This document shows positions 20,196-30,069 of a DNA stretch of 45,107 bases, piece after piece (position 1 is the stretch's first letter; each line of letters starts with the position of its first letter). A program made the position numbers and the translations under genes. Source of the DNA: SAR86 cluster bacterium AG-339-G14. GTDB taxonomy: Bacteria > Pseudomonadota > Gammaproteobacteria > Magnimaribacterales > AG-339-G14. The stretch is taken from positions 1 through 45,107 of the forward strand of contig QCAB01000005.1 in the NCBI GenBank assembly GCA_003282105.1, written 5' to 3'. The notes beneath the pieces were generated by a model. The model had not been told where the DNA came from, did no database searches, and saw only the letters and a program-made list of their open reading frames with translations.

Positions 20196-21157
20196 CACGT
20201 TGACCGAGTAATATCTAAGGCAGTTTTTAAACTTTCCATTGCGCTGGCTTCGTTTGCACAAAACTTATCAGCTATTTCGTAAGCAGTACCATGATCAACG
20301 GAGATTCTTGTAAAAGGTAAACCCAGAGTTATATTAATGGAATTGCCGAACCCTAAAGTTTTTAAAACTGGAAGTCCTTGGTCATGAAACATAGCGAGAT
20401 AAGCATCGAATTTTTTTAAGTTATTAGGGACAAATGCGGTATCAGCAGATTTTGGTCCAGATAAGTTCAATCCTTCTTTTATAAGTTTTTCTATTAGCGG
20501 ACTAATTATTTCCGTTTCTTCTGTTCCAAGAAAGCCGTTTTCTCCAGCATGTGGATTTAGTCCCAAAACACAAATTTTTGGATTTTTAATTTTCCATTTA
20601 GACTTAAGTTCATTGTTTAAAATTTTTAAATATTTTTCTAATCTTTGGGATGTAATTTTTGCCGCAACATCCTTAAGTGGTAAGTGAGTAGTCGCTAATG
20701 CAACTTTAAGAGCTTTATTCGCTAAGAGCATAACGACGTTTTTAGTGTTAGAAATATCGGCAAGAAACTCGGTATGACCTGAAAATTCAAAACCGTATTC
20801 GTTAATTATGCTTTTATTGATTGGGCCTGTAATCATGGCTGAATATCTTTTTTCAAGAGCTCCCAGAGAAGCTTCTAATAAAACGTCTAATGTATACTTA
20901 GCATTTTTTAAGCTTGGCATACCAAGTTTTACTCTTTCAGATAAAGGAATTTGAAATACCTTAACTGTATTTGCAGTTTTTTTCTCTACATCAAAATTAA
21001 GATCTAATTTCAGGCTATTATTAAGTGATCTGAAATGTTCAATATCACCAATAAGAATAAAATTATTTAAATTTTTTTTATTTTTACTTAAAGCCTTAAG
21101 ACAAACCTCTGGACCAATCCCAGCTGGATCGCCAGGACTAATTGCGATCGGTTTCAT
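20195..21157 (-). CDS. pdxA: 4-hydroxythreonine-4-phosphate dehydrogenase
   Basis: MKPIAISPGDPAGIGPEVCLKAL, GLNPHAGENGFLGTEE, AMFHDQGLPVLKTLGFG. Confidence 0.96.
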   Translation of the reverse strand: MKPIAISPGDPAGIGPEVCLKALSKNKKNLNNFILIGDIEHFRSLNNSLKLDLNFDVEKKTANTVKVFQIPLSERVKLGMPSLKNAKYTLDVLLEASLGALEKRYSAMITGPINKSIINEYGFEFSGHTEFLADISNTKNVVMLLANKALKVALATTHLPLKDVAAKITSQRLEKYLKILNNELKSKWKIKNPKICVLGLNPHAGENGFLGTEETEIISPLIEKLIKEGLNLSGPKSADTAFVPNNLKKFDAYLAMFHDQGLPVLKTLGFGNSINITLGLPFTRISVDHGTAYEIADKFCANEASAMESLKTALDITRST

Positions 21158-22395
21158 GTTCTTTTTTTAATTTCTACGAATGATTGAGAGCGCATTTCTT
21201 GAAGAGAAGTTTCCAATTGTTCTTGAAATTTTCTTTCAAAAAGAATTCTATATGCTTTATTTTTTTGGATTTCAATTGAAACATCTTCGCTTCTTCTATC
21301 CAAGACTTCGGCTATATGCCATCCAAAAGAACTTTCAAAAGGCTCAGTTACTTCATTAATTTCAGAATTATCTAAAGCATTCTTAAAAGCAGTGGCATAT
21401 TTATCTGTCGAAGACCAATCTAGAATCCCACCATCTAACTTTGACCCAGGATCGTCAGAGTAAAGTCTCGCTAGGATTTCAAAAGATTCTCCATTTATTA
21501 ATTTTTCCTTAATTTCGTAAATAAGTTTTTTAGCTTGACTTTGGCTTCTTACTTCAGACGTTTGAATAAGAATATGCCTAGAAAGAACTTGATCCTCAAT
21601 TTTTACTGTATCGCCTCTTTTATCCTCTAAAAATAAGATATGAAATCCGGCTCCACTTTTAATTGGTCCTTTAAACTCTCCAAGTTGCATCGAAGTTACT
21701 GTATCAGCAAATAAAGTTGGTATGTTTGAAATTCTGTTCCAAATAATTTCATTCTCAGCTTCTTTAGATTGATCATTTTCTAACTTTAATTTTTTAAAAT
21801 CTTTTCCCTGATTTAAAGAAGAAATTATTTCATTTGCTTTTTCTTCCTCTTTTACGAGTATTTGATTCAATTTATACTCAACTACTAATAAATTTTGTCC
21901 GTCAGTTGAATTTATAAAGTTATCTAATTCTTGATCAGATATAAATATTTTTGGACCAACCATTCCTCTTTGAACCCTTGAAATGATCATTTCTTTTTTT
22001 ATCTCTTTCCTTAGTTTTTCATAAGATTGACCTTGAGATTCTATTTCTTTCTTAAAGTCTAAAAGACTTAAATTATTATTAGCTGCTAGTCTCGACATCG
22101 ATTCATTCAACTCTTGATCACTGATTCTCACACCGGCTTTAAAAGCTCTTTGGATTTGTAGTTCTTCAATAATCAAGTTTTCTAAAATTCTCTCTTCAAT
22201 AAAATCTTCAGGGGGAAGAGGTTGAGTAGGATTTGCAACTTTATAGTTCTCAAGATAATTTTCCTTAGCCTCATACAGTTGTGATTCCATAATAATTCCA
22301 TCTCCAGCGATGGCAATTATTTTGTCTAGATTAACCCGTTCAGAATAAAGCATGTCGGAAGCAAATAAAAAAAGAAATATTTTTAAAATTTTCAT
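21154..22395 (-). CDS. surA: periplasmic peptidyl-prolyl isomerase/chaperone
   Basis: 413 aa; N-terminal signal-like sequence, parvulin repeat SRHILIQTSEVRS...LARLYSDDPGSKLDGGILDW; between lptD and pdxA. Confidence 0.94.
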   Translation of the reverse strand: MKILKIFLFLFASDMLYSERVNLDKIIAIAGDGIIMESQLYEAKENYLENYKVANPTQPLPPEDFIEERILENLIIEELQIQRAFKAGVRISDQELNESMSRLAANNNLSLLDFKKEIESQGQSYEKLRKEIKKEMIISRVQRGMVGPKIFISDQELDNFINSTDGQNLLVVEYKLNQILVKEEEKANEIISSLNQGKDFKKLKLENDQSKEAENEIIWNRISNIPTLFADTVTSMQLGEFKGPIKSGAGFHILFLEDKRGDTVKIEDQVLSRHILIQTSEVRSQSQAKKLIYEIKEKLINGESFEILARLYSDDPGSKLDGGILDWSSTDKYATAFKNALDNSEINEVTEPFESSFGWHIAEVLDRRSEDVSIEIQKNKAYRILFERKFQEQLETSLQEMRSQSFVEIKKRT

Positions 22396-22404
22396 GGGGT
22401 TATT

Positions 22405-24477
22405 TTAGTTCAAAGTCCTTCTTTTAAGATAGTTTTCTACAGGTCTCCCCAAAGATCCTAGACCTTTTAATTCAAAATAAATTCTAAAACTTTCTTGATT
22501 ATAATTTTCAAAGACACTTTGATTAATAACTTTTATCCAATTTAATTCTTTAGAGTGAATTAATGCAAATCCTAATTTCAGTCCTGGATTTTCATATTCC
22601 ATACCTAAAATAGTATTTGTTAGATTCGAATTTTCAATATCATAAATGAACTTTGTACTCATCAAATACTTCTTAGAAAACTCAAATTTATATTCTGCAT
22701 CTAATTGATTTATTTTTTTTTCAAAAGAATTATTTAAAAGATAAGAGGCTATATTTTTAGCCCAAAAATAATCTAATTTTAGAGAGGACGACTTATATTT
22801 TTGAGAGAACTTAAGATTCGCAGTATTGAATTTACTTTTTTCATCTATCTTAAGGTTGAATCCTAGAATAGAATTTTTCAAAGAATAATTTTTTAAATTT
22901 ATTTCAATTGGCTCAGGCAAATCAAAAACTGCATTGGAATATCTTAAGCCATCAACAGAGCTAATTTTTTTTGAAACTTCAAGATCAAATAATCTTTTAC
23001 TGTTTGAGAAAATAGAATTTTTGAAACCAAAAACTATGTCTTTTTGTTTAGGTAGTAAATTTTTACTAAAAAGAGGCGAATTGTTTAGATTTATGTTGTC
23101 TAAAAAAATTCCAGAATCTATTAAAGGTAGATTTTTCTGATTTTTTTCGGGAGCATACATTATGATCAGGTATGGTTTAAGATATCCAGTATTTATAAGG
23201 TTTTTTCTGAAAAGATTTGTAGATACTTGAAAATTTAGCTGAGGTTGTGTTCTATTAAATGTTAATCCTTCAAAATCAAATGCACTATTAAATATTCTTC
23301 CAGAGATTTCAGTAAATAGAATTCTTCCTTGGTGACTAAAATTAAAACTCGGAGTCAAATTAAGCACTTTTATTCTTTCTTTCGAATTTTCCTTAAAGGC
23401 TCCTCCCTTCCTATAAATTGAGAAACTAGTTTCTAGCCCAATATTAAATGATTCAAGTGAATCAAAATAAGAAAATTCAATTTTTGGAAGTTCCTGATAT
23501 TGATTTACTCCGATAGGATCAATTATTTTAAAGGAATTTAGAAGTAATTTAGTCTCAGTGTTTTCGGTAAAAGATGAGACTACTAATTTTTGTGGCGTAT
23601 ATAAAGTTTTAGAGACGCCGCTGAAGTCAGACCCAAAATCATTTATAAAAAAAGCGTCACTTACATTTCCATAATTAATCTGCAAAAACAAATTTTTATT
23701 AAGCACTTGTGTATGCTTTAAACCAACCGCCCATCTAAAAGAATTTTCAGTATAGTTGTATTGGTATTCATTATCGTTGAATAAAATTGAACTATTTAAA
23801 ACTCCATTTAGTTTATTCGTTAAGTATCTGAATTCGTTTGAAAGACCAAATCCTCTTTTGGTTATGTATCTGGGCTCAAAGGTTGTATCCAAATTTTCTT
23901 TTATTGCTATGTAGTAGGGCACAGAAAGATCTACCCCAGATTTATTTGAGATATTTATTTCTGGTAGAAGAAATCCACTTCTTTTCTTCGAGCTTGATGG
24001 AAAGCTGCCTCTTGGCCATGCACCAAGTACGTAATCATTTACTATAAGTTTGGCATCTTTGAATTCTATCGATTCCTTATCTTCTGAAAATTTTATTTCG
24101 GATGCCTCTATCCACCAAATCTTTTCATAACAAGGGCATAAGGAAAATTTTGTATCTTGAAAAGAAACATTTTCTTTTGAAAAATTTAATTCTTCTGCCT
24201 CTCCCCAAAAATTATTTTCTTCAATCTTGAATGAGATCTCTTTTGCAAATCCAATTTCTTTTTCTTGATCAATAATTAATTTTTCTGTTGAAATAGCGAT
24301 ATTTTCTATATTCAATTTCACAGATTGTTCAAGAATAAGTCTTTTATTTGCGTCTGACGAAATTTTTCCAGCCGAATAATCGATATTTTGAGAAAGTAAA
24401 TTATTTCCAGTTATATAGAAAAGAACTAGAAATAAAATTTTATGTTTGCTTAAGTAGTTATTGGAAAATGAAAACAT
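22405..24477 (-). CDS. lptD: LPS-assembly outer membrane protein
   Basis: 690 aa; N-terminal OstA-like region, WWIEASEIKFSEDKESIEFKDAKLIVNDYVLGAWPRGSFPSSSKKRSGFLLPEI, C-terminal beta-strand repeats, conserved lptD-surA-pdxA-rsmA-apaH order. Confidence 0.92.
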   Translation of the reverse strand: MFSFSNNYLSKHKILFLVLFYITGNNLLSQNIDYSAGKISSDANKRLILEQSVKLNIENIAISTEKLIIDQEKEIGFAKEISFKIEENNFWGEAEELNFSKENVSFQDTKFSLCPCYEKIWWIEASEIKFSEDKESIEFKDAKLIVNDYVLGAWPRGSFPSSSKKRSGFLLPEINISNKSGVDLSVPYYIAIKENLDTTFEPRYITKRGFGLSNEFRYLTNKLNGVLNSSILFNDNEYQYNYTENSFRWAVGLKHTQVLNKNLFLQINYGNVSDAFFINDFGSDFSGVSKTLYTPQKLVVSSFTENTETKLLLNSFKIIDPIGVNQYQELPKIEFSYFDSLESFNIGLETSFSIYRKGGAFKENSKERIKVLNLTPSFNFSHQGRILFTEISGRIFNSAFDFEGLTFNRTQPQLNFQVSTNLFRKNLINTGYLKPYLIIMYAPEKNQKNLPLIDSGIFLDNINLNNSPLFSKNLLPKQKDIVFGFKNSIFSNSKRLFDLEVSKKISSVDGLRYSNAVFDLPEPIEINLKNYSLKNSILGFNLKIDEKSKFNTANLKFSQKYKSSSLKLDYFWAKNIASYLLNNSFEKKINQLDAEYKFEFSKKYLMSTKFIYDIENSNLTNTILGMEYENPGLKLGFALIHSKELNWIKVINQSVFENYNQESFRIYFELKGLGSLGRPVENYLKRRTLN

Positions 24478-24547
24478 AATTAAATTACGTTTGTAATGAT
24501 ATTAGAAGCTATTGGGGGTTAAAATACAATTTTTAATAGGAGATTAA

Positions 24548-25408
24548 ATGACGAACTTAAATAATAAAACCTTATTTGTTTCTGGTGCCAGCAGAGGAAT
24601 TGGCCTGGCTATAGCTAAACGTGCAGCGCAAGACGGAGCTAATATAATTTTGGCAGCTAAAACTGCTGATCCTCACCCTAAACTACCCGGAACAATTTAC
24701 ACCGCTGCAGAAGAAATAGAGCAAGCTGGCGGAAAAGCTTTTCCTGTTATATGTGACATAAGATCAGAGGAACAGGTTGATAATGCGGTTTCATCAGGAG
24801 CTGAACAATTTGGAGGTATTGATATTTGTATTAATAATGCAAGCGCAATTCAGCTTACAGGAACTTTGCAAACTGATATGAAAAGATATGATTTAATGAA
24901 TCAAATAAATGCTAGAGGAACTTTCTTAACATCCAAAAAATGTTTACCTCATTTATTAAAGTCAGAAAATCCTCACATTCTTAACCTTTCCCCGCCTTTA
25001 GACATGAAACCCCATTGGTTTTCAAATCATGTCGCATACACGATTGCAAAATACGGTATGAGTCTGTGTGTTTTAGGAATGGCAGAAGAATTTAAAGAAC
25101 AGGGCGTGGCAGTAAATGCCTTATGGCCTAGAACAGCTATTGCTACAGCTGCGGTTCAAAACGTGTTGGGAGGAGATGAAATGTCTAAAATTTCTAGAAC
25201 TCCCGAGATAATGGCTGATGCCGCGCATGTAATTTTGACAAAAAATTCTAAAGAATTTTCTGGAAATTTCTGCATCGATGATAATCTTTTGGCAGAAAAT
25301 GGCGTTAAAGATTTTTCTAAATACGCTTCCGTTCCTTTTGCAGAACTTGCCCCTGATTTTTTTGTTCCAGAAGATATTCCCGCGCCTGAAGAAGCTAAGA
25401 ATAGTTAG
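24548..25408 (+). CDS. SDR-family oxidoreductase, HSDL2-like
   Basis: VSGASRGIGLAIAKRAAQDGANIILAAKTADPHPKLPGTIYTAAEEIE and SPPLDMKPHWFSNHVAYTIAKYGMSLCVLGMAEEF; SD aggag upstream. Confidence 0.9.
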   Translation: MTNLNNKTLFVSGASRGIGLAIAKRAAQDGANIILAAKTADPHPKLPGTIYTAAEEIEQAGGKAFPVICDIRSEEQVDNAVSSGAEQFGGIDICINNASAIQLTGTLQTDMKRYDLMNQINARGTFLTSKKCLPHLLKSENPHILNLSPPLDMKPHWFSNHVAYTIAKYGMSLCVLGMAEEFKEQGVAVNALWPRTAIATAAVQNVLGGDEMSKISRTPEIMADAAHVILTKNSKEFSGNFCIDDNLLAENGVKDFSKYASVPFAELAPDFFVPEDIPAPEEAKNS

Positions 25409-25417
25409 GATCATTTT

Positions 25418-26437
25418 TTGAATCTTGAAATAAATTCTGAACAAGATAGTTGGCTTGAAAACTCTTTAAAGTACTTAAACTTCGGAAGGACTGCTAAACA
25501 AGAAAAATTAAGAATAGAATCCAGTCAGAGAAGTTTCTTTAGAATTACTTCTCACGACCACAACTCTCTTATTTTGATGATTGTTCCTCATGGGATTGAT
25601 GAGTCTGTGAGTTCTTTTGTAGATAAGGCGGCAATATTCAAAAAATATAGTGTTAATGTCCCGAATGTCTATTCTTACGATTTAGAGCTCGGGTTAATAT
25701 TAGTTGAAGATTTCGGAGATAAAATCTATCAATACAACTTGCAAGAAGATCCAGATTATTTTTACGAGAAGGCAATAAATGAATTGGTAAATATTCAATC
25801 AATCAAGAAAGATATCAATAGTTTTAATAGGTTAGATCAAAAATTATTTAGTGAAAATTGGATTCTATTTGAAGAATTTTTTTATAAAAATTTTTTAGAA
25901 CTTTCTGATAACAGTATTCTCTCTTTAATAAAGGATAAATATGAATTTGTGTGCGGTGAATTACTTAATCAGCCCCAAGTGATATGTCATTATGATTTTG
26001 AATGTAGAAATTTGATTCTAACCTCATCTGGAAAAGCAGGAGTTTTAGATTTTCAAGATGCTTTGAATGGTCCAATAGGTTTAGATTTAGCTTCATTATT
26101 CAAAGATCTTTATTATGAGTGGCCACAAGAAAGGCTTTTGAAATGGTACAAAATTTACTTGATCAAAATCAAAGAAAACCTTGGGATAGAACTTAAATAT
26201 GAAACTTTAGTCAAATATATTGATTTCGCAAGTATTCAAAGACAAGTGAGAATTTTGGGCAAACTCTCTCAAGTTTTTGTAGAACTTGATAGAAAAGAAA
26301 GGTTGAAAGACTTTCCAACATTATTAGGCTTCTTGATCAATACGTCTGCAAAATATGATGAATTAAGAAACCTATCTAATGGAATGACTGACTTAAAAAA
26401 TCCACTTCAAAATAAAATGGAATCAGTCCTAATATGA
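25418..26437 (+). CDS. amgK: APH-fold sugar kinase, N-acetylmuramate/N-acetylglucosamine kinase-like
   Basis: 339 aa; VICHYDFECRNLILTSSGKAGVLDFQDALNGPIGLDLASLFKD; 4-nt overlap with murU; near lptD. TTG start in ORF track. Confidence 0.88.
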   Translation: MNLEINSEQDSWLENSLKYLNFGRTAKQEKLRIESSQRSFFRITSHDHNSLILMIVPHGIDESVSSFVDKAAIFKKYSVNVPNVYSYDLELGLILVEDFGDKIYQYNLQEDPDYFYEKAINELVNIQSIKKDINSFNRLDQKLFSENWILFEEFFYKNFLELSDNSILSLIKDKYEFVCGELLNQPQVICHYDFECRNLILTSSGKAGVLDFQDALNGPIGLDLASLFKDLYYEWPQERLLKWYKIYLIKIKENLGIELKYETLVKYIDFASIQRQVRILGKLSQVFVELDRKERLKDFPTLLGFLINTSAKYDELRNLSNGMTDLKNPLQNKMESVLI

Positions 26438-27099
26438 AAGCATTTATCTTAGCAGCAGGTAAAGGAGAAAGACTTAAACCTTTAACAAATGATTGTCCAA
26501 AACCACTTATTTTAATAAAAGGTAAGCCTTTATTGGAATGGAATTTAATAAAACTTAGAAGTGCTGGAATCAATGAAGTTGTAATTAACCTACACTATTT
26601 AGGAGAAGAAATAATTAAATATTTTGGAAATGGAGAATCTTTTGATATGAAAATAGTTTATTCAGAAGAAAGTGAATTATTAGGTACGGGCGGAGCATTA
26701 ATTCATGCAAAAAAATATTTAAATAATTCACCTTTTCTTCTTATGAGTGGAGATTTATGGACTAATTATCCTCTTCAAAGATTAATTTCTTATAGAACCG
26801 AGGATAAAGCTCATCTTGTTTTAGTAAGAGAAAAATTAAATCCTCGAGGAGATTTTGATTTGTTGGATTCCAAAATTAGTATTGAATTGAGTAAAAAAGA
26901 ATACACTTATTCAGGAATAGCTCTTATAAACCCTGAAATAATTCCTCAAGAAACTGCTAGCAATAAAGAACTTTGGAAGGACTTATTATTACCCTATGCA
27001 AAAAGAAAACTCTTGTCAGGGGAGGTTTTTCAAGGCGTTGTAAAAAACATTAACGAAAAAAGCGATATCGAAGAGTTAGACGTCTTAATCGCTGAATAG
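26434..27099 (+). CDS. murU: N-acetylmuramate-1-phosphate uridylyltransferase
   Basis: MKAFILAAGKGERLKPLTNDCPKPLILIKGKPLLEW; GTGGALIHA; follows amgK. Confidence 0.9.
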   Translation: MKAFILAAGKGERLKPLTNDCPKPLILIKGKPLLEWNLIKLRSAGINEVVINLHYLGEEIIKYFGNGESFDMKIVYSEESELLGTGGALIHAKKYLNNSPFLLMSGDLWTNYPLQRLISYRTEDKAHLVLVREKLNPRGDFDLLDSKISIELSKKEYTYSGIALINPEIIPQETASNKELWKDLLLPYAKRKLLSGEVFQGVVKNINEKSDIEELDVLIAE

Positions 27100-27111
27100 T
27101 AAAATTTGAAA

Positions 27112-27780
27112 ATGTCTAAACAATCAAACGTAATAGCACCTTCAATTTTATCCGCTGATTTTGCAAGATTAGGCGAAGAAGTAAAAGATGTGCTTAGTGC
27201 TGGAGCAGACTGGATTCACTTTGATGTTATGGATAATCATTTTGTCCCAAACCTGACTGTTGGCCCAATGGTTTGCGAATCTTTGAGAAAAAATGATATT
27301 AACTGTCCCATTGATGTCCACTTAATGGTAGAGCCAGTAGATGATCTAATTAAAATGTTTGCAGACAGCGGCGCTACTTCTATCACTTTTCATCCTGAGG
27401 CGTCTATGGATCCTGAGAAGTCTCTCGAATTAATTGAAAATCTTGGCTGCAAACCTGGGTTGGTTTTGAATCCAGATATATCCTTGAATGTTTTAAAACC
27501 ATTTTTAAAGGATCTTTACATGGTTTTGTTGATGAGTGTCTTTCCTGGATTTGGTGGTCAAAAATTTATACCAGAGGTTATAGAAAAAATAAGAGACCTG
27601 AGAAACTTGATTGATGAGAGTAACAATATAATACGCTTAGAAGTTGATGGTGGAGTAAATTCAGATAATGTCTCTCAAATTTCTTTAGCAGGTGCAGATA
27701 CTTTTGTTGCAGGATCGGCTATCTTCAATCACAAAAATTATTCTCATGCGGTTAAAACACTTAGGGATAATTTTTCTTAG
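27112..27780 (+). CDS. rpe: ribulose-phosphate 3-epimerase
   Basis: IAPSILSADFARLGEEV, DWIHFDVMDNHFVPNLTVGP, VLLMSVFPGFGGQKF, EVDGGVNSDN. ATG at 27112 preferred to TTG at 27106. Confidence 0.96.
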   Translation: MSKQSNVIAPSILSADFARLGEEVKDVLSAGADWIHFDVMDNHFVPNLTVGPMVCESLRKNDINCPIDVHLMVEPVDDLIKMFADSGATSITFHPEASMDPEKSLELIENLGCKPGLVLNPDISLNVLKPFLKDLYMVLLMSVFPGFGGQKFIPEVIEKIRDLRNLIDESNNIIRLEVDGGVNSDNVSQISLAGADTFVAGSAIFNHKNYSHAVKTLRDNFS

Positions 27781-28144
27781 CATCTATTCAGCTTTTGGAT
27801 TTGCTGAAATTGATTGTGCTGAAGACTACTCTTACGACAAAAATTCTAAAAGCTGCGTTAAGTTTCTCACGAGTGACTCCGACAGAAAAAAAGGATTAAT
27901 GTTTAAGAAAGAATTGAAACCGAACCACCAACTTCATTTTTTGTGGAAAGATGAACAATTGAGATGTATGTGGATGAAAAACACAAGTATTCCGATAGAT
28001 ATTTTATTTATAGATCAAGATATGAAGTTAGTACTTGAAAAAGGAATTCCCTACTCAAAAGAAAGAATTTGTCATGAAGCCATAATTGTGGTCGAAGCAA
28101 ATAGGGGAGAATTATCAAAAAAATTTGGTCTGAATTATCAGTAA
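27746..28144 (+). CDS. DUF192 domain-containing secreted protein
   Basis: Signal peptide MRLKHLGIIFLSIYSAFGFAE then RKKGLMFKKEL...CMWMKNTSIPIDILFID (DUF192 signature). Confidence 0.88.
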   Translation: MRLKHLGIIFLSIYSAFGFAEIDCAEDYSYDKNSKSCVKFLTSDSDRKKGLMFKKELKPNHQLHFLWKDEQLRCMWMKNTSIPIDILFIDQDMKLVLEKGIPYSKERICHEAIIVVEANRGELSKKFGLNYQ

Positions 28145-28156
28145 AATTCATAAAGA

Positions 28157-29503
28157 ATGAAACGTAAAACTTTTTTTAAAAAAATTCCTAGTGAAGAAAT
28201 CACACCCCTAGAAATTTACATGAGATTTTTGGATGATAAGAATTCTTATTTTTTTGAGAGCGTTGAAGGCGGAGAGAAATGGGCAAAATATTCTATTATT
28301 GGTTTGCCCACGGACAAAAAAATTAAATTATCTGATTCACCGCTTGATGAAATTGACGATTTTATGAAGTCCCAAAAAGTCGAAAGAATTGAAGGCTTGC
28401 CAGATTTTACCGGCGGTTTAGTAGGATATTTCAGTTATGACACAATCAGACACATTGAAAAAAAATTAAGTAACTCTATAAAACCCCAATTAAATTATGC
28501 TGAAATTTCTTTGATGATTTCTGACGAGTTAATTGTTTATGATAATTATGAAAAAAATTTGTTTATTATTGTTAACGATTTAGAGAAAAATGAGAAGTTA
28601 GCTAATTCAAGAATAGACGAAATTCTCCAACAAATTAATACACCACTTGAAGATCAAGATGACTCAAAAAAAAATAAAATAGAATTCAGTTCGTCAGTTT
28701 CAAAAAAAGATTATTTACAAAACGTAAAAAAAATTAAAGATTACATTCTCGAAGGTGACGTTATGCAAGTTGTCTATGGTCAGGAATTCTCAACGAATTT
28801 TAAAGGTTCTCCAATGTCTCTTTATAAAGCGTTGAGAAAATTAAACCCTTCTCCTTATATGTATTTTCTCAAGATAGATGATCTTCATATTGTAGGAGCT
28901 TCTCCAGAAATTTTAGTTAGATTACAAAACAACCAAGTCACTGTAAGACCAATTGCAGGAACGGTTAAAAGAGGGAAGGATGAAATAGAAGACCAAGAAT
29001 TGGCGAAAATATTACTTAATGATGAAAAGGAAATTGCTGAACATTTAATGCTGATAGATCTTGGAAGGAATGATGTTGGAAGGATTGCAAATATTGGTAG
29101 CGTTGAAACCACAGATCAAATGGTTATCGAAAAGTACTCTCACGTAATGCATTTGGTTTCTAATGTCATCGGCGATTTAAAACAAGGACAATCAGCAATT
29201 GACGTTCTAAAAGCAACCTTACCAGCAGGAACTCTTTCTGGAGCTCCTAAAGTAAGAGCAATGGAAATTATTGAAGAGCTTGAACCTGATAGGAGGGGAG
29301 TTTACGGTGGAGCAATAGGTTACCTGTCATGGACGGGAAATATGGATACAGCGATAGCTATACGAACAGCGATTATTCAAAAAAATGTATTGAAAGTTAG
29401 AGCTGGAGGAGGAATCGTGCATGATTCAGATCCTGAAGCAGAGTATCAAGAATCTTTAAACAAAGCTCAATCTATCTTTAATGCTCTGGAGGAGATGGAT
29501 TAA
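28157..29503 (+). CDS. trpE: anthranilate synthase component I
   Basis: 448 aa; SPYMYFLKIDDLHIVGASPEILVRL, RPIAGTVKRG, ATLPAGTLSGAPKVRAMEII, RAGGGIVHDSDPEAEYQE. Confidence 0.95.
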   Translation: MKRKTFFKKIPSEEITPLEIYMRFLDDKNSYFFESVEGGEKWAKYSIIGLPTDKKIKLSDSPLDEIDDFMKSQKVERIEGLPDFTGGLVGYFSYDTIRHIEKKLSNSIKPQLNYAEISLMISDELIVYDNYEKNLFIIVNDLEKNEKLANSRIDEILQQINTPLEDQDDSKKNKIEFSSSVSKKDYLQNVKKIKDYILEGDVMQVVYGQEFSTNFKGSPMSLYKALRKLNPSPYMYFLKIDDLHIVGASPEILVRLQNNQVTVRPIAGTVKRGKDEIEDQELAKILLNDEKEIAEHLMLIDLGRNDVGRIANIGSVETTDQMVIEKYSHVMHLVSNVIGDLKQGQSAIDVLKATLPAGTLSGAPKVRAMEIIEELEPDRRGVYGGAIGYLSWTGNMDTAIAIRTAIIQKNVLKVRAGGGIVHDSDPEAEYQESLNKAQSIFNALEEMD

Positions 29504-30069
29504 TGCTTTTGATGATTGATAATTATGATTCTTTTACTTACAACCTAGTTCAATATTTTGGCGAGCTTGGGCAAGAGGTAAAAGTTTACAGAAATGATGA
29601 AATCTCAGTAGAAGATGTTCAGAATTTGAACCCGGAATATTTGGTTATTTCTCCCGGACCTTGTGCTCCAAAACAAGCTGGAGTTTCTCTAGAGCTAATA
29701 AAAACTTTCAAAGGAAAATTTCCAATTCTTGGGGTATGTTTAGGACACCAGGCAATAGGCGAAGCTTTTGGTGGAAAAATTATCAAGGCTCCCGTTCCAA
29801 TGCACGGGAAACTTTCTAGAATTAAGCATGACGCGAATTATTTATTTAGAGGAATTGACGATAACTTTACAGTGACTCGTTATCACTCTTTGATTATTGA
29901 TCCAGGTTCTTTGCCAAATGAAGTCCTTGTGAACGCAACTTCTGAAGACGGAATTATAATGGGCATCCATCACGAAAGTTTAAAAGTAGCTGGCGTTCAA
30001 TTTCATCCAGAATCGATAAAAACTCAAAATGGAAAAAAAATATTATTAAATTTTTTGGATTTGAAATGA
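29503..30069 (+). CDS. trpG: anthranilate synthase component II (glutamine amidotransferase)
   Basis: MLLMIDNYDSFTYNLVQYFGELGQEV, SPGPCAPKQAG, ILGVCLGHQAIGEAFGG, GVQFHPES. Confidence 0.96.
   Translation: MLLMIDNYDSFTYNLVQYFGELGQEVKVYRNDEISVEDVQNLNPEYLVISPGPCAPKQAGVSLELIKTFKGKFPILGVCLGHQAIGEAFGGKIIKAPVPMHGKLSRIKHDANYLFRGIDDNFTVTRYHSLIIDPGSLPNEVLVNATSEDGIIMGIHHESLKVAGVQFHPESIKTQNGKKILLNFLDLK

Noticed and set aside
25121-25444. 107-aa antisense ORF overlapping the SDR 3' end and amgK start
   Set aside because: Repetitive Phe/Arg/Ile composition with no recognisable domain; opposite to two well-supported genes.
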